From CAVUCH01 sp963739995 (lineage in GTDB: Bacteria > Acidobacteriota > Vicinamibacteria > Vicinamibacterales > JAENWD01), in NCBI GenBank assembly GCA_963739995.1, contig CAVUCH010000006.1, positions 1 through 64,000 on the forward strand: a stretch of 64,000 nucleotides of DNA, written 5' to 3'. The notes below the pieces were generated by a model that worked only from the letters and a program-made list of their open reading frames with translations, had not been told where the DNA came from and did no database searches. Positions 36,035 through 45,540 of the stretch are shown piece by piece (position 1 is the stretch's first letter; each line of letters starts with the position of its first letter). The position numbers were made by a program, and so were the translations under genes.

Positions 36035-36565
36035 GTGGCTCCGCCCATCAAGCATTTCGCCCACTGCCCCCGGTGCGGGACGCGACAGACGGAGGCTGAC
36101 CCGCCGGACGACGGGGGGCCGTTTCGCTGTGCGTCCTGCCGCTTCACGCTGTACTTCAACGCCGCCAGCGCGGTCGCCGCGATCATCGTGCGGCCCGACG
36201 GGCAGGCGCTGTTCACCAGGCGCGCAAAGGACCCGGCGAAGGGCAGACTCGGCATGCCGGGCGGTTTCGTGGATGCGGGAGAGAGTGCAGAAGGCGCCCT
36301 CGTGCGCGAGGTGCGGGAGGAGGTCGGGCTCGAGATCGCAGGGCTGCGTTATCTCAGTTCGCATCCGAACCTGTACGCGTACGCCGGCGTCACCTACAGC
36401 ACGCTCGACATGTTCTATACCGCGTCCGTCAGCCACCCGGAGCGCGCCCTCGCACTCGATGCCGTCGAGAGCCTCGTGTGGGCCGATCCGCTGACGGTCG
36501 ATCTCGATGAGATCGCGTTCGACTCCATGCGCGCGGCGTTGACCCGGTACCGCGGAGGGCAGTGA
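36035..36565 (+). CDS. Nudix hydrolase with zinc ribbon
   Basis: A 176-residue pyrophosphohydrolase. A zinc ribbon (CPRC at 11-14 and CASC at 32-35) precedes a complete Nudix box (Gly76 to Gly98, GGFVDAGESAEGALVREV then REEVG). The arrangement is like NADH pyrophosphatase NudC but smaller and lacking its SQPWPFPxS signature, so the substrate is open. GTG start. Confidence 0.88.
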   Translation: MAPPIKHFAHCPRCGTRQTEADPPDDGGPFRCASCRFTLYFNAASAVAAIIVRPDGQALFTRRAKDPAKGRLGMPGGFVDAGESAEGALVREVREEVGLEIAGLRYLSSHPNLYAYAGVTYSTLDMFYTASVSHPERALALDAVESLVWADPLTVDLDEIAFDSMRAALTRYRGGQ

Positions 36566-36622
36566 CGGCGGCCTCGGTCCGCCGCCCTCCACCGCCTGCC
36601 GACGGCCGAAGGGAGCCCACAC

Positions 36623-37318
36623 GTGCCATCGGCACACGATCAGTCACCGTTTTCCCGCACAGCCCTGATCGCCGGTGCAACCGGGTTGGTCGGGCGTCAC
36701 CTGCTCGACGCGCTGTTGGCATCATCACGGTACTCGGGGATAACGGCTGTCGTGCGCAGACCCCTGGCGCGCAGCGACCCGCGTCTGGACGTGCGCGTGG
36801 TCGCGTTCGATCAGCTCGCGGCTGCACCGCCCGTGCCCGCGACGGATGCGTTCTGTGCGCTCGGGACCACGATTGCCGCTGCCGGTTCGCCGGACGCGTT
36901 CGCCGCCGTCGATCTGGGCCACGTGACGGCGTTCGCCAGGTTCGCGCGCGCCGGCGGCGTGCGGCGGTTCGTCCTGGTGTCCTCGGTCGGCGCCGACCCG
37001 GCCGCCTCCAACTTCTACCTCCGGGTCAAGGGGCAGGCGGAACGCGCCGTGGCGGCGATCGGGTTCGAGGGGCTCGAGATCATCCGGCCCGGGCTCCTGC
37101 TGGGGGCCCGCAGCGAATCGCGGCCGGCGGAGGCAGTGGCGCAGCGCCTGATGCCGCTCATGACGTTCGCATTGGTCGGCCCGCTCCGGAAGTACCGCCC
37201 GGTGGAGGCCAGCGTCGTCGCCGCCGCCATGATCGGAACAACCCTTGCTCAGCACGAGGGCGTGCGTGTGCTCGAATACGACCTGATCCGCAGGATGGCG
37301 GCATCCGCACGCGACTGA
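36623..37318 (+). CDS. NAD(P)-binding oxidoreductase (HTATIP2/TIP30-like)
   Basis: A 231-residue atypical short-chain dehydrogenase. The nucleotide loop is IAGATGLVGRHLL, the middle has FVLVSSVGADPAASNFYLRVKGQAE (with Tyr and Lys spaced as in this family) and EIIRPGLLLG follows. GTG start. Function in the cell unknown. Confidence 0.85.
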   Translation: MPSAHDQSPFSRTALIAGATGLVGRHLLDALLASSRYSGITAVVRRPLARSDPRLDVRVVAFDQLAAAPPVPATDAFCALGTTIAAAGSPDAFAAVDLGHVTAFARFARAGGVRRFVLVSSVGADPAASNFYLRVKGQAERAVAAIGFEGLEIIRPGLLLGARSESRPAEAVAQRLMPLMTFALVGPLRKYRPVEASVVAAAMIGTTLAQHEGVRVLEYDLIRRMAASARD

Positions 37319-37412
37319 CCGATGACGTATCGGTGCCGCCGTGAAGCTCTGGCGGTACGGGTGGGCACGCGCGGATGACGGGCGGCGGTAGCGGAATGGC
37401 AGAGGAGGCACG

Positions 37413-38258
37413 ATGAAGTGGCTACCCGGTGATGACAGGTACGTCGAGGACCGCCGTGGCATCTCGATGGGACGTGGCGTTCCCATGGGGATCGGTGGCG
37501 TGCTGGTTCTGCTGGTTCTCAGTTGGCTGACGGGCACCGACCTTCTGTCGCTGCTCGGGCCTGCCATGGAGCAGGCCGGCGGACAGGCAGTGGAACGGCA
37601 GGTCGACCCCGCTCAGGAGCCGCTCGCCAGGATGGCGGGTGCAATGATGACCGACCTCAACGAGACGTGGGCCCGAACGCTCGGAGATCGTTACCAGCCA
37701 ACGACCGTCGTGCTCTTCACGGACCGGGTGAATGCGGAGGGATGCGGGATCGCGGGATCGGCAACCGGCCCGTTCTACTGCCCGGCCACCCGCAAGGTCT
37801 ACATCGACCTGGGGTTCTACCGGGAGCTCGATGAGCGGTTCGGCGCGCCCGGCGACTTCGCGCAAGCGTACGTGCTGGCGCACGAAGTCGGGCACCACGT
37901 GCAGTCGCTGCTCGGGATTGAATCGCAGGTCCGGCGCACGCAAGGGTCCGACCCGCAGCAGGCCAACGCGCTGTCGGTGCGCATGGAGCTGCAGGCCGAC
38001 TGCTTTGCCGGCGTGTGGGGACACGCGGCCTCTCAGCCGGGCGGGCGTGTCGAGCTCGAAACGGGTGACGTCGACGAGGGTCTGCGGGCGGCAGCTGCCA
38101 TTGGCGACGACCGGCTCCAGCAGCAGGGGACCGGACGGATAGCCCCCGAGAAGTTCACGCACGGCTCGTCGGCGCAGCGCGTCGAGTGGTTCCGCCGTGG
38201 TCTCGAGAGCGGCAACCCGGATTCGTGCGACACGTTCGGGAACGCCGCGACGTGGTGA
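37413..38258 (+). CDS. YpfJ-like neutral zinc metallopeptidase
   Basis: A 281-residue protein of the putative neutral zinc peptidase family. A short N-terminal RGISMGRG leader and a transmembrane helix (about 25-45) are followed by an extracytoplasmic domain with HEVGHH (His157, Glu158, His161) and the Glu ligand in ELQADCFAGVW. Domain layout and length match the family. ATG 37413 preceded by GAGGAGG. Confidence 0.92.
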   Translation: MKWLPGDDRYVEDRRGISMGRGVPMGIGGVLVLLVLSWLTGTDLLSLLGPAMEQAGGQAVERQVDPAQEPLARMAGAMMTDLNETWARTLGDRYQPTTVVLFTDRVNAEGCGIAGSATGPFYCPATRKVYIDLGFYRELDERFGAPGDFAQAYVLAHEVGHHVQSLLGIESQVRRTQGSDPQQANALSVRMELQADCFAGVWGHAASQPGGRVELETGDVDEGLRAAAAIGDDRLQQQGTGRIAPEKFTHGSSAQRVEWFRRGLESGNPDSCDTFGNAATW

Positions 38259-38261
38259 GGG

Positions 38262-38487
<226 letters not shown>

Positions 38488-38543
38488 TGCCCAATGCGTC
38501 CGTGAGACAATGACCGGTCCCCCGTCCTGGAGTCCCTTCGCTG

Positions 38544-39209
38544 ATGGAAGCTCTGACCGATATCTTTCTGCACCTCGACGCCCACCTCGCCGAGTTGACG
38601 GCCTCGTACGGGCCGTGGATCTACGCCATCCTGTTCGCGATCATCTTCGCGGAGACGGGGCTCGTCGTGACGCCGTTTCTGCCCGGCGACTCGCTGCTGT
38701 TCGCGTGCGGGGCGCTGGCCGCAGTCGGGATCCTGAATCCGTGGCTCACCGTGGCGCTGCTGCTGGTCGCCGCGATCGCAGGCGACGCCGTCAACTACGC
38801 GGCCGGCCGCTATGTGGGCCCTCGCGTGTTCATCGCGCAGGATCGGGCCAGCTTGTGGCACCGGCTGCTCAATCGTGAGCACCTGGATCGCACGCACGCC
38901 TTCTTCGAAAAGTACGGCGGCAAGGCCGTGGTGCTGGGCCGCTTCGTGCCGATCGTGCGGACCTTCGTGCCCTTCGTCGCGGGCGGTGGGGCCATGACCT
39001 ACGGCAAATTCGCCTTCTTCAACGTTTCCGGCGCGATCCTGTGGATCGGAATCTGCTTCGGCGCGGGGCTGCTGTTCGGGAACGTTCCGATCGTGAAAGA
39101 CAACTTCTCGCTCGTGGCGATCGGGATCGTGCTCGTCTCGGTGATCCCGATCGGCCTCGAGCTGCTGAAGAAGCGCCGCACGGCAGTCGTCGCGCCCGAT
39201 CGCCTCTGA
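38544..39209 (+). CDS. DedA-family membrane protein
   Basis: A 221-residue inner-membrane protein of the DedA superfamily, members of which are implicated in undecaprenyl-phosphate or phospholipid transport. Hallmarks are ETGL with LPGDS (37-50), the conserved Arg motif GRFVPIVRTFVP (132-143) and the Gly-rich GGGAMTYGKF, plus a C-terminal helix. ATG 38544, soon after heptamer array B. Confidence 0.93.
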   Translation: MEALTDIFLHLDAHLAELTASYGPWIYAILFAIIFAETGLVVTPFLPGDSLLFACGALAAVGILNPWLTVALLLVAAIAGDAVNYAAGRYVGPRVFIAQDRASLWHRLLNREHLDRTHAFFEKYGGKAVVLGRFVPIVRTFVPFVAGGGAMTYGKFAFFNVSGAILWIGICFGAGLLFGNVPIVKDNFSLVAIGIVLVSVIPIGLELLKKRRTAVVAPDRL

Positions 39210-39290
39210 GCGGAGGGCGATCGCGCCCCCGACGCGGCGGCCTGCAGCGATCGACGCGATCCCCCGTCTCCAGGCCCCTTTCGTTCTGCG

Positions 39291-40940
39291 TCAGAACCGC
39301 GAGGCAGTGATCGTGACGTCCGCGCGTGCCCACGTGCGGCGGAAGCGTTGCCACGCGTCCGCGGCTTCGGAGTCTTTCTTCTGCGCCTCCAGGCTCCGCG
39401 CCAGGCCGAACAGCGACCAGCCGTTCTCGGGATTGCGGCGCAGGTCCTCACGGTAGACGGCTTCGGCTTCCGCCGGGCGCCCCGCCGCAAGCAGCACGGC
39501 CCCAAGTGACTGCCGCACGGGGTAGTGCCACGTCGGCGGCTCGTTATAGCGCTGCCCGTCCTGCATCGTCACCGCGGCCGTCAGGCTCGCGATGGCCGGA
39601 TCGAACCTCCGCTCGCGTGCGGCAAGCTCACCGTCGAGTACCTTCGCCGCGAGATCGGCGAGGGCGGGTAACGGTGTGCCGGCCAGCTCCGCCCCCTTCA
39701 GCGATGGGCTCGACCGCTGTGCCGCCAGCTGTTCGAGCTCGTGCCGCGCGCGCTCGTACTGTCCACGGGCCGCGAACGCCACGCCGCGGCCGTAGTGCCA
39801 CATCGCGGTGGTGAATGCAAAGTCCTTCGGTGGCTGCCCCTCCGTCAGCATCTCCTCCCAGCGACCGAAGCGGACAAGGGCGTAGTACGGAACGCTCTGG
39901 AAGTCCTGCAGCGCTACCGCGTCGTGCAACAGGTTGTGATTCAGCTTGGCCGCCACTGTCCTGGCGGCGTCGATGGCCACGGCGCTTCGTCCCTCCATCG
40001 TCGCGGCCGCCCAGAGGAAGTGGATGTTGTGCGGGTAATAGGCAACGGGATACAGCCCTTGCGCCTGGCACTGCGCCAGATAGTCCTGGTCTGCGGCAAT
40101 CGCGCGCACGTTGCTCTCGGACGCGTCCGCATACCGGCCCACCCGCATGTAGATGTGCGCGGGCATGTGGACGAGATGTCCCGCACCGGGCATGAGCCGC
40201 TCGAGCTTCTCGGCGCTCGGCACACCGCGCTCCGGCGTGCTGGTGGCTTCGACGAGGTGTATGTAGAAGTGGTGGGCGCCGGGATGATCCGGATGCTCCC
40301 GGAGCATCCGCTCCAGCGTCGCGAGCGCGCCGGCAATCTCCGGTTCCGGAACGTCCGCCTCGTTCCAATACTTCCACGGACGCGCTTCCATTGCCGCCGC
40401 GGCGTACATGGTGTTGATCTCCGGGTGGTGCGGGAACCGCGCGGCCAGCGCTTTCATTGCGGCGGTGAAGGCGGCATCGCGGGGGGCGCGGTCGCTCGTC
40501 GGGGCATCCGAATAGCGGGGCGCGAGGGCGTCGATCAGGCCCCGCTCGGACTCCGTGATCCGCCCTGCGAGTGCCTGTGCCTTCTGCAGGACGGCGTGGG
40601 CCTCTTTTTCGCGTTCGAGCGTGATCGGATCGTTGACGTTCGGACCGAGCGCGTATGCCTCGCCCCAGTAGCACATCGCGCACTCCGGGTCGAGCCGCTG
40701 CGCCTCTCTGAACGCTCGCACCGCCTCCGCGTGATTGAAGCCGTATACAAGCCGGAGCCCCTGGTCGAAGAAGGTCTGAGCGCGCGGGTTGGTCGTCGTG
40801 ACGGCGTGGTGCAGGGTCCCGAGATTGGTGAGCAGCGGGGCAACGGGGCCGGCAGCCGGTGCGTCCGCAGCCCCGCCCGGGGACGGCATGCGGACGAGCG
40901 CGAGAAGCACCAGCAGCGGGAGGGCCCAGGTACGGTGCAT
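39291..40940 (-). CDS. exported TPR protein
   Basis: A 549-residue secreted protein: signal peptide (about 1-24), then tetratricopeptide-like helices starting FFDQGLRLVYGFNHAEAVRAFREAQRLDPECAMCYWGEAYALGP, with two cysteines in a CAMC spacing. More TPR-like units occur near 230-290 and at the C-terminus (AVYREDLRRNPENGWSLFGLARSL). The family is common in Acidobacteria-like genomes and uncharacterised. Confidence 0.85.
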   Translation of the reverse strand: MHRTWALPLLVLLALVRMPSPGGAADAPAAGPVAPLLTNLGTLHHAVTTTNPRAQTFFDQGLRLVYGFNHAEAVRAFREAQRLDPECAMCYWGEAYALGPNVNDPITLEREKEAHAVLQKAQALAGRITESERGLIDALAPRYSDAPTSDRAPRDAAFTAAMKALAARFPHHPEINTMYAAAAMEARPWKYWNEADVPEPEIAGALATLERMLREHPDHPGAHHFYIHLVEATSTPERGVPSAEKLERLMPGAGHLVHMPAHIYMRVGRYADASESNVRAIAADQDYLAQCQAQGLYPVAYYPHNIHFLWAAATMEGRSAVAIDAARTVAAKLNHNLLHDAVALQDFQSVPYYALVRFGRWEEMLTEGQPPKDFAFTTAMWHYGRGVAFAARGQYERARHELEQLAAQRSSPSLKGAELAGTPLPALADLAAKVLDGELAARERRFDPAIASLTAAVTMQDGQRYNEPPTWHYPVRQSLGAVLLAAGRPAEAEAVYREDLRRNPENGWSLFGLARSLEAQKKDSEAADAWQRFRRTWARADVTITASRF

Positions 40941-41075
40941 ATATGGGTCTCCTTGTGGTTGATGCCGTGACTATACCGCGGGCCCGTACGACGTGCATCG
41001 GTTCCGCGGGTGTGGTGACGGATGGGGGCGACCAGCGGACGCTGGTGGCAAGTTCTAACCCGCCGCGCAGGGCGG

Positions 41076-41816
41076 TCAGGCCTCTCCTGCGTCCGAATCC
41101 CTGCGTTGGTTCAACCTGGCCGGAGCCGGCTCCCTCTCCTCGATCTCCGCGCCCCAGGCCGGCGCCTGGATCAGGTCCCACGCACCGCCGCCGTGCGGCA
41201 GCAGCAGCAAACCGACGAAGAACACCCCAAGCGCGACGAATGCGGCATAGCCCGTCGCCGGCGCGTGGTATTCGAGCCCCAGCCCGCCGGGCGTCAGTCC
41301 TTCGAGTGCCGTGGTGAACAGCCGGTGCGCGAAGCTGCCCCCTGGCGCCGCCAATCCATTGAGCACCACGAAGCGCAGCACGAGCGCGGAGCCAAAGACC
41401 ACGGCAAGGCTCCTGAGCAAGTGGCGGGCGAGGGGGCGCGCGGCAGCGGTCGTCCAGAGCAGCACGAGGTAGAAGGCGTTGAACAGGATTGCCATCAGGC
41501 CGGCTTCCGGCGTCAGCATGGTGAAGACTTGCGCCGCCGCGAAGAGCAGGGCCAGCAGCACCGTGGCCCCGTTTGCGTTCGCGAGTGCCGATCGTTTCGA
41601 CGAGACCAGGCGTTCGGGCACGAGCACGCCCGCGCGGAGCAGCAGTCCCACGAGCATCACCGCGAGCACCAGCGAAAGCAGCGTCGGGCCCACGAAGCGC
41701 ACGGCAGACGCCTCGCTCACCCTGACGGCTGACAGCACCGACACCAACAGGAACAGCAGCGGCAGCGTGAAGGCCTCGCGGCCGGCGTGGGCGTCATGCT
41801 GTGTCCGGGGGCTCAT
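41076..41816 (-). CDS. multi-pass membrane protein
   Basis: A 246-residue protein with six or so hydrophobic segments between residues 15 and 215 and a polar tail (EIEEREPAPARLNQRRDSD). ATG at 41816. The neighbouring gene at 41828-42352 on the same strand is 11 bases upstream, so they form one unit. Family not recognised. Confidence 0.75.
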   Translation of the reverse strand: MSPRTQHDAHAGREAFTLPLLFLLVSVLSAVRVSEASAVRFVGPTLLSLVLAVMLVGLLLRAGVLVPERLVSSKRSALANANGATVLLALLFAAAQVFTMLTPEAGLMAILFNAFYLVLLWTTAAARPLARHLLRSLAVVFGSALVLRFVVLNGLAAPGGSFAHRLFTTALEGLTPGGLGLEYHAPATGYAAFVALGVFFVGLLLLPHGGGAWDLIQAPAWGAEIEEREPAPARLNQRRDSDAGEA

Positions 41817-41827
41817 CGGGAGCAGGC

Positions 41828-42352
41828 CTACTGGCGCGGGCGTAACACCCGCATCGGATTGAAGTCGGACAGCTCTCGCGTGAGACCGCGTTCGATCTCA
41901 ACCCGCAGTTCGTCCGACGAACGGAGACCCAGCGTGGGATCGTCTACGTGCACGGGCCCGGGCGCAGCCGCGACCGCCCGATCGAGTGCGTGCAGCGCCT
42001 CGCGGAACAGCGCATCGTCGTTGTACACGCGACCCCAACCCTCCCGGTAGAACGAGTAGGCGGTGTAGAACTGGGTGGTGGGGTGGCGCGCGGCGGGATC
42101 GGCCCTGGCGAACGCCAGTCGGGCTTCCCGGAACCTGTCCTCGCGAAAGTACCGCAGCCCCTCGTCGAAGGCTGCCTGGTCGATCCGGTAGAGCCCGACG
42201 CTGGCCGCCAGGCCGCCGCTGACGTCCGCCATCGTCGCGGGCTGGGTGGCGAGCAGCCACGCGGCGAACGCGGCGGCGCCGAGCGACACGATCAGGCCGC
42301 CCAGGCGAATCACGGTCTCGCGCGGCGCAAGCGCATGCACGCGGACGATCAT
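41828..42352 (-). CDS. membrane-anchored TPR-like protein
   Basis: A 174-residue protein with one transmembrane helix (about 17-38) and a helical soluble part resembling two TPR units (YRIDQAAFDEGLRYFREDRFREARLAFARADPAA and FREALHALDRAVAAAP). Co-directional and nearly adjacent to the membrane protein gene downstream. Function unknown. Confidence 0.7.
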   Translation of the reverse strand: MIVRVHALAPRETVIRLGGLIVSLGAAAFAAWLLATQPATMADVSGGLAASVGLYRIDQAAFDEGLRYFREDRFREARLAFARADPAARHPTTQFYTAYSFYREGWGRVYNDDALFREALHALDRAVAAAPGPVHVDDPTLGLRSSDELRVEIERGLTRELSDFNPMRVLRPRQ

Positions 42353-42433
42353 ATCCAGCTGCGGAAGATTGCGGCTGCCGGTCCAATCTGGTCGACACTC
42401 GGCTACTGGCTGCAGGCGGCAGACGCCAGGCCA

Positions 42434-44071
42434 CTATGGCCGCCGGAACAAACGGTCGAGCCCCTTCCGGATGTTGCGGTGGATCTCCTTGCGAACAGCG
42501 CGGCCGAGGACGGCTTGGGTATCTATTGCGACATCGGGCCGGTCCATCGATCCGGTGATCCGGAACGGCACCTCGACCTCGCCCTGCGCATTGCTGGCTG
42601 CCGAAATCTCCCTGACGCTCGAGATCATGCGTGCGCTCGCCTCCCGCGAGAACGCCGCCGTGCCGTTCATGTCTATCGTCCGATCGAAGCCGAGCGTGCC
42701 CGCCGCCAGGGCGGTCAGCTCGCCCGCGTGCAGAGACGCATTCCGTGTGCCCATGACGCCTCCGCCGAGATCCAGGGTCGCCGCGAGGCGCTCGAAGCGG
42801 GTGTCGGTGTCGTTCCCCCCGGTGATGCGGAGGGCGCGGTTGAGGGCGGCGAGCAGTGCGAAGTTCCGAATCACTCCATTCGAGAGGGCCACATCCATGG
42901 TGCCGCTCATATGCCGCTCCACTGGCGCCTCGGTGGTGCCGCGAAGCCGGGCCTCGATTCGCCCCGACCCGAGAAGCCGATCCGCAGCCGTCGTGTTCGC
43001 CGACAGGAAGGCGTTGATGTCGAGGCCGTCGGCGCGCGTATGGAGCGTCCATGCCGCGGGCACCTGGTCATGTCGGACCCGGAGCGTCCCGCGTTGGGTC
43101 CCACTGTAGGCCGCGAACGTCAAGGGCGCGACGATCACCTCGTTCGCGGTCGCCCGGAACGGCGCGGCCACATCTGTGATTGCGAGGGTGCCGAACTGCA
43201 CGCGTTCAGCCTTCAGCTGTCCTGATGCCGTCATGGCACCGGTATCGCGCGCCACTTGCACGGTGAGCTCCAGGGGTGCAGCGCCGGCGATCGCAAGGCT
43301 CGCGGGCGCCGTGGAACCGAGCAGCGCGAAGAGCGCCGGAAGATCCTCGGTCCGCATCGACGTCGACCGCAGTGACCCCGAGAGTGCCTGCGGGCCCATG
43401 TCGAGGCTGCCCGTGAGCGGAGACGCTCCAAGGGCTGCGCGCATCGACAGCGCGCCGGCGCCGTTCGGCCGCCGCGTCAGCTCGGCCTGGATCCCGCTGA
43501 TGACCGCGACTTCTGATGATCCATCGCGGGTTCGCAGCACATCGTCGAGCACGGCTATCCGTCCGTCGCGCATCCCGATGCGAGCAACCGCCAGCGTGTT
43601 CGAGGCAGGCCCGCCCGGCAGCCCGGCAACGCCCCCGCTATTGCCTCCGCCGGCGGTGCCGCCGCCTCGGGATTGTGCCCCCGGCGGTCCGGGAAGAATC
43701 CACCGTCCCTCGCGGTCACGCCGCACGACCACCGCGAGCCCCTCGATCTCGACGGCATCGATGACGAGCGGTTTCGACAAGACCGTCCGCCACTGGGGAA
43801 GAATGCGGATGGCTCGGACAGACACCGAGGGTCGATCCACGGTGCTTCCCGACCCGGTGCGAACGTCCGTTCCGACGACCGCCGGCACCGGGAAGACATG
43901 GACCCGCATGCGCCCGATGGTGACCGGCGCTCCCAGCAGCGCGGTGGCCCGGCGTTCGGCGAGCACGCGGAGCGCCTCGGGGTCGAGCGCCTGGTACGCC
44001 GCGAAGCCGACGCCGAGCATCAGCACGGCGGCGATTGCAATTGACAGCAGGCATCCGCGGCGGCCGGCCAT
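42434..44071 (-). CDS. AsmA-like envelope protein
   Basis: A 545-residue protein with an N-terminal signal anchor (about 6-26), an AsmA-type beginning (EALRVLAERRATALLGAPVTIGRMRVHVFP), a Gly/Pro-rich insert (about 130-150) and repeated beta-strands to a C-terminal domain (GVIRNFALLAALN, LTALAAGTLGFDRTIDMNG). AsmA relatives bridge the envelope and are implicated in phospholipid transport. ATG 44071 is preferred to the upstream GTG because GGAGG lies just before it. Confidence 0.88.
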   Translation of the reverse strand: MAGRRGCLLSIAIAAVLMLGVGFAAYQALDPEALRVLAERRATALLGAPVTIGRMRVHVFPVPAVVGTDVRTGSGSTVDRPSVSVRAIRILPQWRTVLSKPLVIDAVEIEGLAVVVRRDREGRWILPGPPGAQSRGGGTAGGGNSGGVAGLPGGPASNTLAVARIGMRDGRIAVLDDVLRTRDGSSEVAVISGIQAELTRRPNGAGALSMRAALGASPLTGSLDMGPQALSGSLRSTSMRTEDLPALFALLGSTAPASLAIAGAAPLELTVQVARDTGAMTASGQLKAERVQFGTLAITDVAAPFRATANEVIVAPLTFAAYSGTQRGTLRVRHDQVPAAWTLHTRADGLDINAFLSANTTAADRLLGSGRIEARLRGTTEAPVERHMSGTMDVALSNGVIRNFALLAALNRALRITGGNDTDTRFERLAATLDLGGGVMGTRNASLHAGELTALAAGTLGFDRTIDMNGTAAFSREASARMISSVREISAASNAQGEVEVPFRITGSMDRPDVAIDTQAVLGRAVRKEIHRNIRKGLDRLFRRP

Positions 44072-44396
44072 GCGCGCCTCCACTCGAAATCGGGAACCAG
44101 GGATGATGGTCCGATTCTACTCTCCAGTGGGAGGCATGCTGTCGGACCAATCGGGCTCGCTGTGTCCGCGGGGCCAATCCGGTGGACCGGCGGGCCTCAT
44201 CATGCGTCTAAAATCGTGGGCTCAACCCTTTCGTGCGACCGGCCGACCCGATATCAGGTGCCCGCACCCACCCGTGATTCCGCCGATCCAGGTGGCCGTC
44301 ATCGGGACGGCACCTGCGCTGCCGTGTCGGAGCAACGCTTTACGAGGGCTGTGGCTGCGGCCTTCCGTGAAACAATGTAGCCGGACGCGTTACCTC
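44072..44396. other. divergent intergenic region
   Basis: About 325 bases between the leftward AsmA-like gene and the rightward permease pair. It should hold both promoters. Open frames crossing it extend antisense into the AsmA-like gene and show no family resemblance. I see no clear palindromic operator or terminator. Confidence 0.4.
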
Positions 44397-45539
44397 ATGA
44401 AGTTCCTCCCGCTGCTGTTCGCCAACCTGCGCCGCCGGAAGATCCGCACGATCCTGACGATCGGGTCGTTTGCGGTGGCGATGTTCCTGTTCGGAATCCT
44501 GGGCTCGATTCACTACGGATTCCGGCAGGGCATCGACATCGCGGGCGCCGATCGGCTCGTCGTGATCGGCCGGACGTCGATGATGCAGCCGCTCCCGATC
44601 ACGTATCTCCCGCGCCTGAAGCGCCTCCCGGGCGTGCGCGATGCGGCGCACGCGACATGGTTCGGCGGCGTCTACCAGGACGCGCGGAACTTTTTTCCGC
44701 AGTTCGTCATCGCGCCCGAAGACTGGCGGCGGATGTACCCCGAGTTCACCGTGGACCCCGCGCAGTGGGCCGAGTTCCTCGCCGATCGCCAGGGTTGTGT
44801 GATCGGCACCAAGCTGGCGCAGCGGTTCGGATGGACGGTCGGCAGCCGGATCCCGCTCAAGGCGCCCGGATATCTCGGCGGCGGCAGCTGGGATTTCAAC
44901 GTGCGAGCGATCTACCGGGGGACCCGCCAGGGAGATGACGAGACGCAGCTCTGGCTGCGGCACGACTACTTCTACGAGAAGGCGCCGTCCTACTGGCAGG
45001 GGATCGTCGGGTGGTACGTGGTGCGCGTCGCGAACCCGGACCACGCCGTCTCGGTCGCCCGGGCGATCGACGCGGAATTCGGGAACTCCGCGTCCGAAAC
45101 ACGCACCCAGACCGAGTCCGCGTTCGCGGCGGGGTTCGTCCAGCAGATGGGGAACATCGAGTTCCTGCTGCTGGCCATCGGCGGCGTCGTCTTCTTCACG
45201 CTCCTGCTCGTCACCGGCAACACGATGGCTATCGCCGTCCGGGAGCGCACGGGCGAGCTGGCGGTGCTGAAGGCAATCGGGTTCTCCGATCGCTTCGTGC
45301 TGGCGCTCGTGCTCGCCGAGTCGCTGCTCATCGCGGCGGTCGGCGGCGCGCTGGGATTGTGGCTGGCGCACGGTCTCACGCAGCAGGACATCACGAGCGG
45401 CCTCCTCCTGCTCTATCTGCCGCCCATCGCACTCGCGGGTGGCGCCCTGTTCGCCATTGGCACCGGCGTCCTGGCAGGTCTCCTGCCGGCGGTCGGCGCA
45501 ATGCGTCTCAACGTCGCGAGCGCCTTGCGGAGGGTCTGA
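44397..45539 (+). CDS. MacB/FtsX-like ABC transporter permease
   Basis: A 380-residue permease with an N-terminal transmembrane helix (about 15-38), a large periplasmic domain (about 45-245), and three C-terminal helices beginning GNIEFLLLAIGGVVFFTLLLVTGNTMAIAVRERTGELAVLKAIGF, the FtsX signature. ATG 44397. Next gene is a second permease one base downstream; no ATPase gene is nearby on this strand. Confidence 0.9.
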   Translation: MKFLPLLFANLRRRKIRTILTIGSFAVAMFLFGILGSIHYGFRQGIDIAGADRLVVIGRTSMMQPLPITYLPRLKRLPGVRDAAHATWFGGVYQDARNFFPQFVIAPEDWRRMYPEFTVDPAQWAEFLADRQGCVIGTKLAQRFGWTVGSRIPLKAPGYLGGGSWDFNVRAIYRGTRQGDDETQLWLRHDYFYEKAPSYWQGIVGWYVVRVANPDHAVSVARAIDAEFGNSASETRTQTESAFAAGFVQQMGNIEFLLLAIGGVVFFTLLLVTGNTMAIAVRERTGELAVLKAIGFSDRFVLALVLAESLLIAAVGGALGLWLAHGLTQQDITSGLLLLYLPPIALAGGALFAIGTGVLAGLLPAVGAMRLNVASALRRV

Positions 45540-45540
45540 C

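Noticed and set aside
43176..44396. Upstream extension of the first permease frame
   Set aside because: The extension is antisense to the AsmA-like gene, and the permease begins naturally at ATG 44397 before its first helix.
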